Notes under the pieces: generated by a model
Seen by the model: only the letters and a program-made list of their open reading frames with translations
What the model was told of the DNA's origin: nothing
Databases searched by the model: none
Shown: in pieces, positions 33,180 through 47,100 of the stretch
How positions within the stretch are numbered: the stretch's first letter is position 1
Layout: each line of letters opens with the position of its first letter
Assembly: GCA_028023455.1 (NCBI GenBank)
Contig: JAQFVV010006293.1
Coordinates: 2,243,844-2,307,843 of the forward strand
Source of the DNA: Epiperipatus broadwayi
Lineage: Eukaryota; Onychophora; Udeonychophora; Euonychophora; Peripatidae
Reading direction: 5' to 3'
DNA: 64,000 nucleotides
Program-made: the position numbers and the translations under genes

Positions 33180-34085
33180 TTTTTCTTTGCAGTTTTTCCT
33201 CTCTGTCCAATATTTTTGTCTTTTCCTAATCAAACATATGTTCATTGGTAGATACAGCCACTTTTTTCTAATCATTATTTTGTGCTCTTTCAATCACTTT
33301 TCAATAAAGCAAATAGTGTTACCAATATACATCCTTCCACATTCACATATTTTATAAATGCAACTATTGTTCAGCATTTTAAGTTTCAGTTTTGAAAAGG
33401 TTAGTTTTCATGAAGTGCTATGTCTTTTGAAAGCTGTTGTGATATTACATTGATTACAGATTTTTTTTTATTTTGTTTACTAACCCACATATGTATGGAT
33501 ACACTACAATACCCATAATTGCTTTTTTTCTTATGATATCTTTTGTTGTCTATTTAAAGTTTTTTAATGACAATTGATAGATAACCATTCTTTATGAAAG
33601 TTTGTTCTATGTAGATTTATTTTCTTTTTTTTTTTTCAAAATCACTAGTTTCTAAGCAAACTTCTTTTGCACTGTTCCATAGTGATAGTAACTCAATGTT
33701 TTGTGTTTCTGTCATTATTGGATGTGTATGCTAGGTATTTCCATGTGTGTATGAGTTTTCTGCGAATTGTAATTTTGATTTTCCCATGAGGAGGTCTTAT
33801 CACAAGAGCATTTAATAATGCCAATTTTTGCTTTGTTCTGATAACTATTGTGGTTTTAATTGAAGGGGATATGATATTGAGATATGTCCAAATATTTATA
33901 ACAGTGCTTCACTGGGTGGCTATACAACAAACGGATTATAGACATAACTAAGGTAAAGGTGTCGATGGAATATATAACTGTGATTTCAATTTCTTCCATG
34001 TAAATGTTGTTAATCAGAGGTGACAATGGCAAACCCATGAGATCACAAATCTCCAGACAATTTTAGCTTTATGCTGCTTCATTTG
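33180..34085 (-). mobile_element. Penelope-like retroelement relic with GIY-YIG domain trace
   Basis: The minus strand carries, in order and in several frames, MGLPLSPLINNIYMEEIEI (34038-33980), the RT block around motif B of Penelope-like elements (pattern MGSPLSPVIANIYMEEFE). It continues with a degraded RKPTHT-type block near 33770-33720. Next come VVYPYICGLVNKIKK and ITTAFKRH near 33500-33430. Finally ICECGRMYIGNT near 33310-33350 is the GIY-YIG endonuclease start (pattern CECGKVYIGETGR), followed by LKEHKIMIRK. Gly-Arg after YIG is lost (GNT). The element would use its own endonuclease for priming. It is 5'-truncated and full of stops. Confidence 0.8.
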
Positions 34086-36395
34086 TAATGATAGTTATTA
34101 TATTTCAGGCAATATAAAGCTAAGATGATAATTAACCATCTATGATGCTTGTTTTAAATATGCTTAGGGTTATTGTAAAATATGTGATTATCAATTATCT
34201 TTATGTAAAACATGTTTCCTGTCTTCTTTATAATTAATTAAACTAAATCATTTGCAAGATAATTTGCAAAAGCATGTTTGTGGGTGTGTATATTTGTAAA
34301 AATGTTTATTCGTTTTCTACTTGATCACGTGAGATAAAATTTAATTTTTTGAATCTTCTTTTGTGTTATGCCTTTAAATTAATAGGCAATAAATTCCTAT
34401 AATTTATTTGACTTGTGCAAGGATGATAGGTATGTTATATATGTAATATTTTATTATTTAACTGTTTATTTTTTACATCTTTGCATATTTTAATCAAAAA
34501 TATACACATTTTTTTTAATCCATAGCAAGTACAAATGTTAATTATCTATGCATATATAATTTAACAAAATGTCATTTATAGATTATTTATATCATAAATT
34601 ATTTAACTCATGTTGAAATTTAAAGTGGTGGTAAATAATAGTTTGCATTGTTTGCAAAATAAATTATTTTAAGATTATACATTCCATTTAAGTTTTTTGA
34701 TTATAAGAAAAACAAACAAGTACAATCTCAATCTGATTAGACTAGAACTTTTACTTAAAGTAAAAATGGCAAGTGAAATTATCTGAGTCATTAATAAGAA
34801 ATATAATTGTCATAAAAATATGATTAGCAGTAAGATTTGGATACATTCTGGAATCTTAGTAGTGATATCCTATTGAGAAGCCATATCAATAAAAATCATT
34901 TCTTAGTAATGCCATTTATATAATTACCAGATTCAATGTCATCTTGATGATGCATGTTATTAAGAATATTTTTTTAATTATATATTTATTATATTTTTTT
35001 GAGCATGTTTAACAAAACAATTACAGACACATTGATAGTTAAAAATTTGAGAATAAAAATCATTAAATCTTATAAACTTTGTTATTTCTCTCTACTTAAA
35101 GTAATGAAATTAAATAATATTATGTAATGTCTGTTACATATTTTTCTGAATACAAGTGCAGTATTCGTAGTAATTTTACTGGACTAAGTAAGAGGTAGTT
35201 TTGTTGTTGATACTTGATAATTATTGATATTTGTAATAATGTAAACAGAGATCATAAATCTTCACAATAAAGGAACTCCTGTATGTATAAATAATGTTAA
35301 ATAATTTTTAATGCAATTATTAAGTGCAGTAACATATTTGAAAAATGAGTTAAATATTTTACTACCATGAAAAATTAAGGTTATTGTTTTGCAGTTGTTA
35401 CAATCTTCTGTTGTTATGATCTTTGATTTTCCTTTCTTATGGAGTATGACAAATCAACAATAAAAGATCTGGTACATTTAATTTTGGTAAAATATTTATA
35501 GAATGTGATTTTCAGAAATGATAATATTAATATTATTATTAATTCCTTTTATTATTATATTAGCTGGACTATCATTTAGCATACTAAAATTACAAAATCT
35601 TATGTGAAACAGTCTGATGGAAGAATTTTTTTTTTAGCAATTGAACACTAATAAATTCCAAAACTGAATATAAAACATCATAATTGGTTTTGTGAATAGG
35701 AAATAAGAATGATCATTTAGTTGTTGTTTTTTTATGATTATTTTTGTATGAATATTTTATTTGTGATTATTTTAAATTGTGATGTTTTACATTATATTCA
35801 TATGTGTAGTAATTATTCTTAGTGCCATTGTTTTTTTCAATTACTACTGAAGCTTTTTGAACACTCTTGCAAGAGTGTCCCTATAGGTCTAGTAACACTG
35901 CTGGATGTTTGCCTTCTCCTTAGTTAGCTTGTTAGAACTATATAAATAAATTCCATAAAGCACATCATTAATTAAAATTTGTATTACTTTTAACCATTAT
36001 GAAAAATAATAGACTATTTATTGAATTCTTTTTTTATAATTACAAATTTTAGTAAAAGGCATTTATTTTAATGATATATAAATTGAACAATTCCCAGAAA
36101 ATTTTCAAGTAGTATATCCAAACCATTTGCCCAATTAAATTCTGTTTAAAAGAGTATTTTATTTTAACGTAAAATACAATATGAAGATTTTAAAAAAATG
36201 ATTGCAAAATAAAATTTAATAGTTCGTTTTAAAATAATTTTTCAAAAAATATCGTGGATAATAAATTTCCCTATTTCATAACAAAATTGTTAGGAATAGA
36301 AAAATTACATTCACTTTGTAAATGTAGACTTTATTGTGAACAAAGCATTTAAATAGTTGCAGATTTATGATTTGTGCACTCGTTGTTTGAAATAT
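34086..36395. other. AT-rich spacer with one strong palindrome
   Basis: No gene is seen. A perfect 18-bp palindrome, ACACTCTTGCAAGAGTGT, lies at 35861-35878, the only clearly non-random structure noticed here. Confidence 0.5.
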
Positions 36396-36399
36396 ATGA

Positions 36400-37760
36400 A
36401 ATTCTTATTTAATAGTTTCATTTCTCTCACACTTTTCGCTATAGATATATTTAATTATTTTTGAAGAAACAGTTTTTTATTTCCTTTAATTGGAACGTCA
36501 TTATCATCCATTTCATTAGTATCAAAGTGTTGACAACTAGCAAATAATTTATTTAACATTTCTTTAACACAGTAGTAAATTTCATTTTTTACCAGAAAGA
36601 TTTTGTAATAATTTATAAAGAGATATGGTATTGTTTCTTTTTTTACTTATTCCATTTTTAAAATTGCAATAAGAAGTTTCTTACTTAATTCATTATTTTC
36701 TCCAATTTGAAAAATACAAAGTTTAAGATTCTTTCTACTGTTAACAAAGTAGAATCTTTTCCGCTTTGATGATTATTTGAACAGGCTCTAATATAGTTAA
36801 TAATGTTTCAGCCTTATCCATATAACTTTCTCTCTATGTAACATCCATATTCAGTTCAGTTAGTGCTTTTTTTTACAAGCTCTTTAATTTGTGAAATGTG
36901 TTTGTCCATAATCTCCTTAGTATACCTTTTTTTTTTACAATCCAAAAGTAATAATGGTTCCTTTTTATTCATATTCTTGAATATATTTTTGCAAAACATT
37001 ATTTTTAACAGAAGAATTTTTGAATAGTTTACACTTTTCTTTATATCTACAATTTGTATCTTCTATACCATTTTGGAATGTGCAGCTCTCTATTTTTCAT
37101 TTATTCAAATTCAAAATCTGATTCATATTCTGAAAAACCATCTTCACTATCATCTTATCTTCTTCAAATTTATCCTTTCTTTTTCTCAATGTAAAAAGTT
37201 TTTAAAATATCTAAATCCAAACTATAATTATAACATAATAGTTGATGTGGAGGAGGTGATCTTCCAAATTTCTGCATAACAGCAGTGCCATCATTCATTA
37301 CAGATACAATATATTTTTCAAAAGAAATATAAAAACCTGTGAATTGTTTGTATTAGTAACATCCAAGATAGAAAGAATCTTTAGAATTTCATCAATAAAT
37401 ATTTTTTTCATCTTCTAATTTTCTAATAAGTCTGAAGGAATTCCTTTTTACAATAATAAAATTTCATCATCAGTTGCCTCACTTCTGCAGTATTATGTGA
37501 CAGATTGAATCTTTTTGCAGTCTTATTCTAACTTATAAATACACTTTTAGTAATTTTGTTAAATGAGAATCCATGAACTGCTGCCAATTTAGATATTAAT
37601 TCTCCCACAGTTGGATGCTTTATAAACATTAAAATTGTTTGATCATTCTACTATGACTTTCAAATCATCATTTGATTTGTTAGGAACAGCAATTATTTGT
37701 CTCAACATCTGATTTATTCCATTTAGAGCTTTGTACTCTTTCAAGGTGTCTGCAAGTTAA
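36400..37760 (-). pseudogene. hAT transposase relic of a different lineage (hAT 2)
   Basis: Minus-strand pieces in changing frames follow a BED-finger hAT protein. CTLCNKSAFNLQTP near 37785-37745 looks like the start of a BED-type finger. LISKLAAVHGFSFNKITKS with FNLSHNTAEVRQL near 37600-37480 matches the pattern for residues after the finger. VMNDGTAVMQKFGRSPPPHQ with LLCYNYSLDLDIL near 37302-37220 corresponds to the core block TDGASVMxKFGR...HQLCYAHGIHLAV. An acidic stretch (DDSEDGFSEYESDFEFE) follows at the expected place, then LQKYIQEYE and LLLLDCKKK (36938-36958; normally LDCKTRWNSL). No termini were found. It is distinct from hAT 1 and hAT 3. Confidence 0.7.
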
Positions 37761-37764
37761 AAGC

Positions 37765-40700
37765 AGATTTATTGCAAAGAGTGCAAGTTTCAAATCCTTA
37801 AATATTACTATTCTTTTTGAAATATGATCAACAGTTCTTATAAAATTTACTCACTTTTATTGGCTTAAAAAACAAAACAAAATGAATTAATTTTAAATAC
37901 TAAAAAAAAAACAACTATAGAACAAAAACAATTGTATACATTACTTCTTTACATTTTTTTGATATAACTGAAAGTAAAATAAAATGATTCAATTAAATGT
38001 ATAAAAAAAATATATTCATTACAAATTACAACCTATCTGAAATTCAGAATTTTTTTATTTTGTCCAATAAACCACTAAATAAAACTTTATTATAATGCAC
38101 TATAAAATATTTATTAAGATCATGCTTAAAAATTCATGCTGTGAGAAGTATGTTTATTTCATAAACTGTATCATTTATATATTGTACCCTTACTGAATTT
38201 GAAAATAACAGACTCACTCTGGCTTAACTCTATTATCAACAATTTAATTCACAATCGAGATGTTTAATTGACAAACTAATTACAGCGATATTTTAACTAG
38301 CTCAGAATGCATTTTTAAAAAATACTACATCTTAAAAAAAATTAATACTTCAACAATTAATCTTATTTAAAAAATAAACTAAGAAAATCAAAACATATTA
38401 ATGAAATACTAAAGTTCAAATTGTATTCCCAGCTCATTTATTATTATAACAATTTAAACCATGACTAGCTCATTATTTACTCCTATAATATGGTTCGATA
38501 CAAAACACAAAAGTGTGAAATTCTGCATAAGACATTTAGCAAGGTACATTGTTGGGTTTAACATTAAGAATATACTCCTAAAGATGCACTCCAATAGCAT
38601 AAGAATATTACCCTTACTTAATTTATAAAATTACCTATAATATTCCATGATCACATAAAGTAAACTCTAAATCATTATAAAATTTACCATAAAATATTAA
38701 ACATTATTAATATTTCTTTATAAAACACATGACTACATTTAACACTAAATAAAATTCCTATAAATTATCACTTAATCTAGTTCTTAAAAATGTATATATA
38801 TATCACTATCTCAGGTTCATCTACTTTTAATAATTACCTAGAAAACAATATAGCTAAGTATAATGGAGGATTTTACATTTACTCAACTATACCTCAAACG
38901 CAACACTAAAGAAACAAAATATTTCAAGATTCTTCTATAACACATTTCACCTAACTTATACCCATCAATAAACACGAAATAAAATTATGAATTCTTATAC
39001 ACAAGTAAATATTTCAAATAAGTTCCAAAATATATTTGATCATCATATTATGCTATAAAACTTTATTATATTTTTATGTGATATTTGCATAAATATTACA
39101 CTTTCAATATAACTGCAATATCATGGAATAACTAAATTGGCCTTATATAACATTCTTATTGAACAATAATAATATCTTCTGCAATAATAACAATAATATA
39201 TTTCCATTAATCATGTGCAATAATGTAATCATAATAAAATTAATTATTATCATGCATGTGTGAAGATTCAAAGAATACATGGTATCACACAAGAAAAGAA
39301 ACTTCCTAGACAATATAAATTCAAAACATTAACATTTTTTTAAACAACATTATTAAATTTACAAAGTATAAATTTATAAGATTTAAATATTTACAGATTT
39401 AAAGATAAGGTAAATTAAAATATATATATATAAAAGTGTTAATAAAAAAAGATACTAAATAGCCTTCATTCTGACTATTCATCATTAAGAATTATATTAA
39501 ATATTACACATCATTATAGTAATCTATTCACTATCTTTTACACTAGTGATAGCACTATTCATCACTACTAATGTAAACTAAATAAGAAGAGGAATGTCAA
39601 TACTTAGGACATTATATCATCCCTAAATGATAGCATACATTTATATTTTCCAAAAAAAAAAAGATTATAGTCATATCCATCACTACTATACATTTAAACT
39701 ACTAATAATAATTATAGTAGAAAATCAACACAAAATCATTCTTAAAATACTAGGTATTCTGCTCATATCCCTGCAAAACTTATACTTTTTACTTTTCAGA
39801 TATATGTTAGCATTGTAGTATAAAAATATAAATAAAGAAAAATATATTCAATGGAACAACTTTCTTCATAACTTTGTAAGTTTTTTACTGCATAACCATT
39901 TTACTTGATACTGTAACTTCAATTTTACTAAATTTACTTTATTTTTAAAATAAGTAGATTATCTTAAATAATCATGTATTGCTTGTATGTGTTTTTTACT
40001 TATTTATTTTAATTTTCAGCATAACACTAACATTCAGATGTTTCATTCAATCATTCTTTCATAAACCAAAAATATGCATTAAACATTTAGTGGTCTCCAT
40101 TATCAGTATAACTAGGAATATCAAATCATTCCTTTAACTTTCTCCATCTTAAAATAAATATTATTTGTGACAAATTATTCATGTACCTTAAATTCCGATC
40201 ATGGCTTCTACCTGAGCACTTAATGAACTATGGAAAGAGACACAACTGCCATGTACTAAAATATACAGAACTCCATTACCTGTATTTAATTCATTAATTC
40301 ACAACAAATATGCTTCATAAATAATATTTCTCCCTAATATCCTTATCATCCAGGATTTCATTTTACAACTAATTTCCCAGACCACTATACTTTATTTTCC
40401 ACATTCAGAATATCTCATTTATTATGACAAACAAATTCTATCCACTTTACCTAAAATAATCTCTCAATTTCATTTCAAAAACAACATAAATATCAAAAAG
40501 GTTCAAAATATTGTATGCACAAATGATTTTATAAAACTTATTTATATCACACTTTCATTCATTAATATATGACATTAAATAATTCAGAGGTCAATATGCT
40601 CATTTTCCTCATATCTAAACAGATATTGCATAGAATAATATTTTGGCAATTTAATATATTTAAGTTATGCATATTTTAATATTTATAAATTATCTAAATA

Positions 40701-43237
40701 ACTTTAGAAGCATACACGGTATATTTTATACCTTCATGTTATATTCCAAAAATAACTAACATATAATGAATTATATAAATGTGATACTATCAGATTTTAA
40801 TAATCAAGCAATATGATAAGCAAATAAACATACATTAAAGTATTATTAAAATGCATAATAATTTAGCTTTAATCCCAACAATTATTAGGAATAAATATGG
40901 TGATTCCATTTTCTTCATGGTCATCCTCACAGGTAAAAGTTATAGGCATTTTTTTTATCTTTCAGAAAATATTTAAATTTTCTGATAACTATTATTTTTC
41001 TTTATTTAAAAATAAATTATTCAAATCTTAAAACTAAAAGTTACTTCTAAAACATATTAAATTACAAGTTATTATTATTAAAAAATATTAATAATAAATA
41101 GAGAAAAAATATTTTAAACTACGATATAAAGAATCCTAGTCTTTCTCACTTATAGCTCACCTGAAACAGGGGGAGAGCCATTGCCTTTAACAACTAAAAG
41201 TTTTTGCAGGAAAGAGAAATTTTTTCTCCTCCTCACTGAACAATAGCTTCCATAATTATAGAAGTTAATCTTTAAAAATCACTTAGAAATTATGTCCATT
41301 GGTACTTGATAAAAAGTTTGTGTAAGAATATTAACTTAGCACTTCAAGTTAGAACACAAATTTCAGGGAAATATTCATAATAAATAATTTTTTATAACAG
41401 GTAATTTCTTTACACATTCAATTATTTTTCTTGCTGGTCCAGACTTTAGCTAAAATATGATAAAAATAATATTTTCTTCTGGAAGCGCTTATAAACATTT
41501 TAAAGAATATCGTTTATCATTTAATTAATTTTTCAGCAAATGATTTCTATTCAAACTTCTCTTTCACATATACACATTTATTTAGATGGCAATAATTTCT
41601 AATATGATGTTTCTGTTTTTTTTTAAATTCAAGATTTTTTTCCTTTTCAAACATGTACAGCATATTGATTAAATAATTTTTTGCAAGATTTTATAGTTTT
41701 CTTTTTTCAGGTAATGTTTTATAAAAGACATAAAGATAATTTTAAGATAATATTAAAATTCATTCTCTCTTCGAATAGGTTAATATTTTTTTTAATATAA
41801 AGTTTAAAAAAAAAAAACTTTTTTTTCTTCCTTTGACATGTACAATTAAATATATATATATTGTTCATTCAGACTCTTTTTTCTTCTTAAACAAATTAGT
41901 AGGAAAACATTTTCACAGATGCATTTGAAGATAATAAGAAAAAATATGCACAATTATAAAGTTCATTCTCACACATTTATTTCCTTTTAAAATATATACT
42001 TCTTTCTTTTCCTTTTAAATAAAAAATAACTTTTCAAATATCTTATAATAATTTTCCTTAAAATAATAGTGACATATAAATTCCACAAAAGTTTACTTTT
42101 TTTTTTCATTGTCAATATTAAATAAAACTGTCCTCTCATCTCATTCACACAGATAAAATTAAATAGAAATTTCTTATGACTTCTAGATAGATTGTGGTTC
42201 CAGTCTTTACACTTTCTTTCTTGCATTTTTGTGATGGTTAGATAACTTATTGGTCTTCATAAATTACCATGGTTTAGTTAAGTTTCAATATGAATTTTCA
42301 CTGACAGAGAATTAATTTGTTTACTCCATTATGGAATACTTTACATTAAATTTAAAATATGCTCAACTAATTTGCTAAGAAAATTAAATAGTTAAAGAAA
42401 ATTATAACTTTATTTAATTAATTAAACAAATAAAAGAATTAAAATAATTAAGACAAAAGATTAGATTAAAGTGAGCTAAAACACCTGTATTTATAATTTT
42501 TTTCTATTATTATCTGATTGGCTAATCAAATTTGTCTCGCAACATTAATTTATATTAAAAGTTAAATTTCTGTCTACAAATAATTTTCTATAATAATTTA
42601 ACTCATTATATTTTATATTATATAAAATTTATTTAACATTTTATAATATAAAATACATTTATTTAAACATTAAAATATTTTTAATGACCTGAATATTCAT
42701 TTTAAAATAGAAAATATTATTTAAACAATACAATAAAAATTAATTGCTATTTTTAAAATAGTATTTATAAAAATAATTTTTGGCAACATTATTGTATTTA
42801 ATTTTAATTAACCAGGAACTAACATCAATTTTATTTGTGTAGAATATGTGTGTACCCAGACATCTATACACACATATTACAGATGATGAGGTTTTTTAAG
42901 AAAATTCTAGAATAACTTAAGTAATGGTTATTTAAAGTAACTAGCTACAAATAAAAATTATGAAAAATAATAAACTAAATAAATAAAATCATTTAAAACA
43001 TAAATTTTATTGTTAAATTATTGCTTTAGCATTCTGTTATTTAAATATAAGAAACTAATTAATTTTATACTTTAATACAATAAATTATTTATTTTCTTTA
43101 AATTTTACCAAGATAACTTTTAAAATATTTTAAATAAGTTTATTAACCCTTTATTTAACATATTTAAATCTATCTTATACATAAAATTAACACAATATAT
43201 TATTAACTGATAAAATTTTATTTTTTTACAAAATTAT
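37765..43237. other. AT-rich spacer; strong C-over-G strand bias at about 37880-40700
   Basis: No gene or known repeat was recognised. Between about 37880 and 40700 the plus strand is depleted in G relative to C. For example, the 60-base lines starting at 38881, 38941 and 40321 have 2-3 G against 12-14 C. From about 40700 the bias fades. A 12-bp perfect hairpin stem with a 12-base loop lies at 42843-42878 (AATATGTGTGTA and its complement). Small open pieces (39627-39818, 41987-42226) have no motifs. Confidence 0.5.
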
Positions 43238-44178
43238 ATGTAAACAAGACATTTATTTTATATAGTGCTGTTTTTATAAACTGTAATATTAATAAGCCAA
43301 TAAGCTAATGCACATGTGCTTTGTAGATTTAATTATAAATGAATAATCTCACTTTCCAAACACAAGATAAAGTCTTTGTGAAAAGATAGAATGAATCCAT
43401 CTGTCTTTTTGACCCAAACATTTATGTATGGGCAAATCTTAAATATTTGGAAATGAGAGTGTGAAGATGTTAATCAATTACTTTTTATTATACCTGAATG
43501 AATGATTCTTGCAAAATTTCTAGAATTTATGCGTCATTTTTATTAAATTAAACATATGTAAACAAGACATTTATATAGCGCTATGTTTTTATAAACTAAT
43601 ATTCATAAGCTAATGCACTTTGTAGATTTAACTATAAATGAATACTTTCACTTTCCAATCACAAGATAAAATCTTTATGAAAAGCTAGAATTAATCCATG
43701 TCTTTTCGGCCCAAACATTTATTTGTGGCCAAATCTTAAGTATTTGGAAATGAGAGCGTGACGATTTTAATCGATCACTTTAAATTACTTTTTCTATGCC
43801 TGAATGAATGACGCTTGCGAAATTTCTAGAATTTATAAACATATATAAACGACATTTATTTTATATAGTGCTATGTTTTTATAAACTGTAATATTAATAA
43901 GCCAATAAGCTAATGCACATGTGCTTTGTCGATTTAACTATAAATGAATACTCTCACTTTCAAAACACAAGATAAAATCTTTGTGAAAAGATAGAATGAA
44001 TCCATCTATCTTTTTGACCCAAATGTTTATGTATGGGCAAATTTTAAGTATTTGGAAATTAGAGTGTGAAGATGTTAATCGATCACTTTAAATTACTTTT
44101 TACTATGCCTGAATGAATGACGCTTGTGAAATTTCTAGAATTTACGATATGTCATTCTTATTAAATTAAACATGTAAA
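43238..44178. repeat. Tandem repeat, three units of about 290-330 bp
   Basis: The block beginning gtaaacaagacatttat recurs at 43240, 43558, 43845 and (start only) 44174, giving periods of 318, 287 and 329 bp. All units share gctaatgcac, the tagattta-c/t-ataaatgaat block, a gacccaaa block, and the end cctgaatgaatga...aatttctagaattta. Units 1 and 3 are closest in length, and unit 2 carries several short deletions. In units 2 and 3 the end contains GAAATTTCTAGAA (43819-43831 and 44128-44140). Unit 1 has A in place of the first G. Confidence 0.85.
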
Positions 44179-44179
44179 C

Positions 44180-47100
44180 AAGACATATTAACTTCTTGAT
44201 AAACAGGACTGTGGTAAATGGCATGGTCACAATATATTATTTTCATCAATATGCAGATTGTGACTTTGCAGCTGTGTTAACACAGAGTGGGATGGCCTTT
44301 TTTTCTTCATACTATGTGTAATAAGAAATTATACATATGGCATTAAAATGACAATAAGAAATTTTATATATAGGAAAAGAATGGGACATTTCACTAGAAA
44401 AGACAACTTATACAATTTTAAAATTATCTAGGATTTTTTCCATAATAAAATTTAAAAAATACTAAGCCAGTTTTCAATAAATGTTACATAAAGTTGAACT
44501 AGTAAACGTGCTAAGCAAGAATAATTTCAATATTGATTACCAAGAGTAACTCTATACTGATTAACCAGAAATAAATTTCTGGAGAAATGAGAAAAGTAAA
44601 TTTTTTTATTTATTTTTTTGGAGAAGATATGCTAAAATTGGCAATTGTATAAGAACTCTTCATATTTTATTTTGTCATTTAATTCAAAATGTTTATATGT
44701 TTATACAGATAGTCAGTCTTCCACAAAAAAAGTTATCTCATTAAATGTTTTTCTTGCTTATTTCTGAAAATATTCTGCCAGAATAATTGAGCAATTTTAC
44801 CATGGCTAATTACTTTTTTTAATGCCTTTCTTTTTTTTATTATAACTTTTGTGGGTGTAACATAGATTTATCTACTTTACAATTCTTTTCTATGATGGAT
44901 CACATTGCTAATAATATAAAAACTTTTTTGTCTATCACAAGAAATGAAAACAACTTGTTTGCTAAATCAAAATAGTAATACTCAGCAGATGATTCAAGTA
45001 TTTAAATTAATGTTTAAAATATTTTGATTGTGTCTGTGTGTTTTAAATGTGTATATATATATATTTCAACTGCAAGAATACTTTTCAAACATTTCTGAAA
45101 GAAAAATTTATTAACGTAAAATACAGTAAAGCCACAATATGTACTGTGTCAATGCACATTACTTCATTTATATGTTTTTTAAAAAAATGTATGAATTAAC
45201 AAAAAATAAAAACATTAAAATTTGTAAATTTAATAAATTTATGATGCAATAGCAGCCATTTTTCTTCCTCTAGAATTCTTTATGAGATCACATTTATTAA
45301 TCTTTTGATTTAGCAGGATGACATAATTTCGACTTTTGACCAATTCGCTCCCTGGTGAATTTGTTTATATTATAGGTTAAAATGCACATAAAATGGTATG
45401 TTTTATTATATTAAATTTTCGCTGAAAATTTTACGGTAGAGGGTGGGAAATTCAAAATTCCGACTCTTACAATAGACATAAGCCCCACCCTGACATGTTA
45501 AGCCATTGTCTGTTGCCAAGGCTGTAAAACATTCGGCATTTCATGACATTGTTTAAAGAAAATAGTTCCAATGACCAAAAATGTGTTTATTTGCGAATTT
45601 ATTACGGTTTTAGATAAAAAAATTTAATAATTCATACTATATTTATTAGATATCAAGAAACATAAATTATTAATAACTTATTTTAACTTGAAATACTTTA
45701 TTTTCAAAAATATAATGTTATATTAGCAGCAAATGTAAGCATGGCCTGAAGCAATTTACAAGCTTAGTTTCTGCATAATTAAAATATTGCAATTTTGCAA
45801 TAAATATTTAAAAATTTTAAACTTTTAAAGCATAATTCATTAGACATAAGAGAAATAAATAAATATTTATTTGGTTGTTTAAAAATAATCAGAATTAAGA
45901 AATATTTTGTTGATTTTATAAACTGAAAATAATCTTCCTAGAAACAATAATTTCTAAATTCTTTGTTTTGTTTACGATCTCATGTTTTTAATATTTACAG
46001 AAACAAAATATGAACATTTAAAATTTATTTCAGTAGTAAACAAAAATATCTATTAAATGAAGTCAAATTTATTATTTTCAGATAAGTAATAATAATTTTA
46101 TCATATATTTTATGTTAATGTGTGAGACAAAGAAAAATGTCAGAAAATGCAGACCTATGAGAGGATTAATGTTTTTTCAGAGTATGTTGAAAATTTGTGC
46201 ATTTTAATTTTCATTTTGATATGGTAGAGTATTTCACATAATAAAATATTTTCTAAACATAAAGCTTAAGATTTATGAAATTTAAGAAAAATTGTAAAGT
46301 ATCTTTCTTAAGTGATAAAATGAAAATTATTAATTTAATGATAGAAAATGAAAACATTTTTTAAATATTGTATCAGAAATCTTAATATTTTGAAGAGTTT
46401 AACCAAAAATCTGAAATTGGTAACAGCGCCAAAACTGATACACATCTAAAAATATCAAAACAAATAGAAAGATCGTAATGTGCTCTTTATGATATTGCTA
46501 TAACCTTTTCATAATGAGAAAAACAATGTCATTCATAGCATGTTTATATTTGGCCCTTCTCTATTCAATTTATTTTTAAAAAATGAAGATATAGCATAAT
46601 TTATTATAATTTTATTTTTTGAGGTAATGTGAATGAGTGAATATATACACAGTAAATATATATAAATGTGCTCCCTCAGTTTATTATTAATAACTACATT
46701 ATTATTTTAATTTTATCTGTACTATAATCTTAATTTATATATACATACTATAAACATAAAAAATATCTATTATATATACATGCATATATGTACAACTGCA
46801 GTTTAGTAAGTAATATGTATTCTACAGCAATCCAAGCTTATCAACAAAATGTAAGTTATTATACACAATATATGCAAAGGCAGCTTGAAACAAAATATGA
46901 CAGATAGCATCGATCCACCTTTGTTTTTTTGTTTTTTTGCAATATCTCATGTATATGAATAAATTAATATGCATTTTTAATGACAAAATATTTAGTCTCC
47001 TAAAACATCATTGTTTATAGTGAAGAATCACAAACAGAAATCATTCTTTTTCTTTTGATGATTGGCTTGTTCTAACAAAACTATTTTTAGGAAAATAATC

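Noticed and set aside
37880-40700. Mitochondrial DNA insertion as the cause of the strand bias
   Set aside because: No mitochondrial protein, rRNA or tRNA signature was seen. The bias alone is not sufficient.
43800-43840. Possible hammerhead ribozyme core (cctgaatgaatgacgcttgcgaaa) in the tandem repeat
   Set aside because: The CUGANGA box has an extra base, stem II would be only three pairs, and the sequence after GAAA cannot form a proper stem III, so the core is not met.
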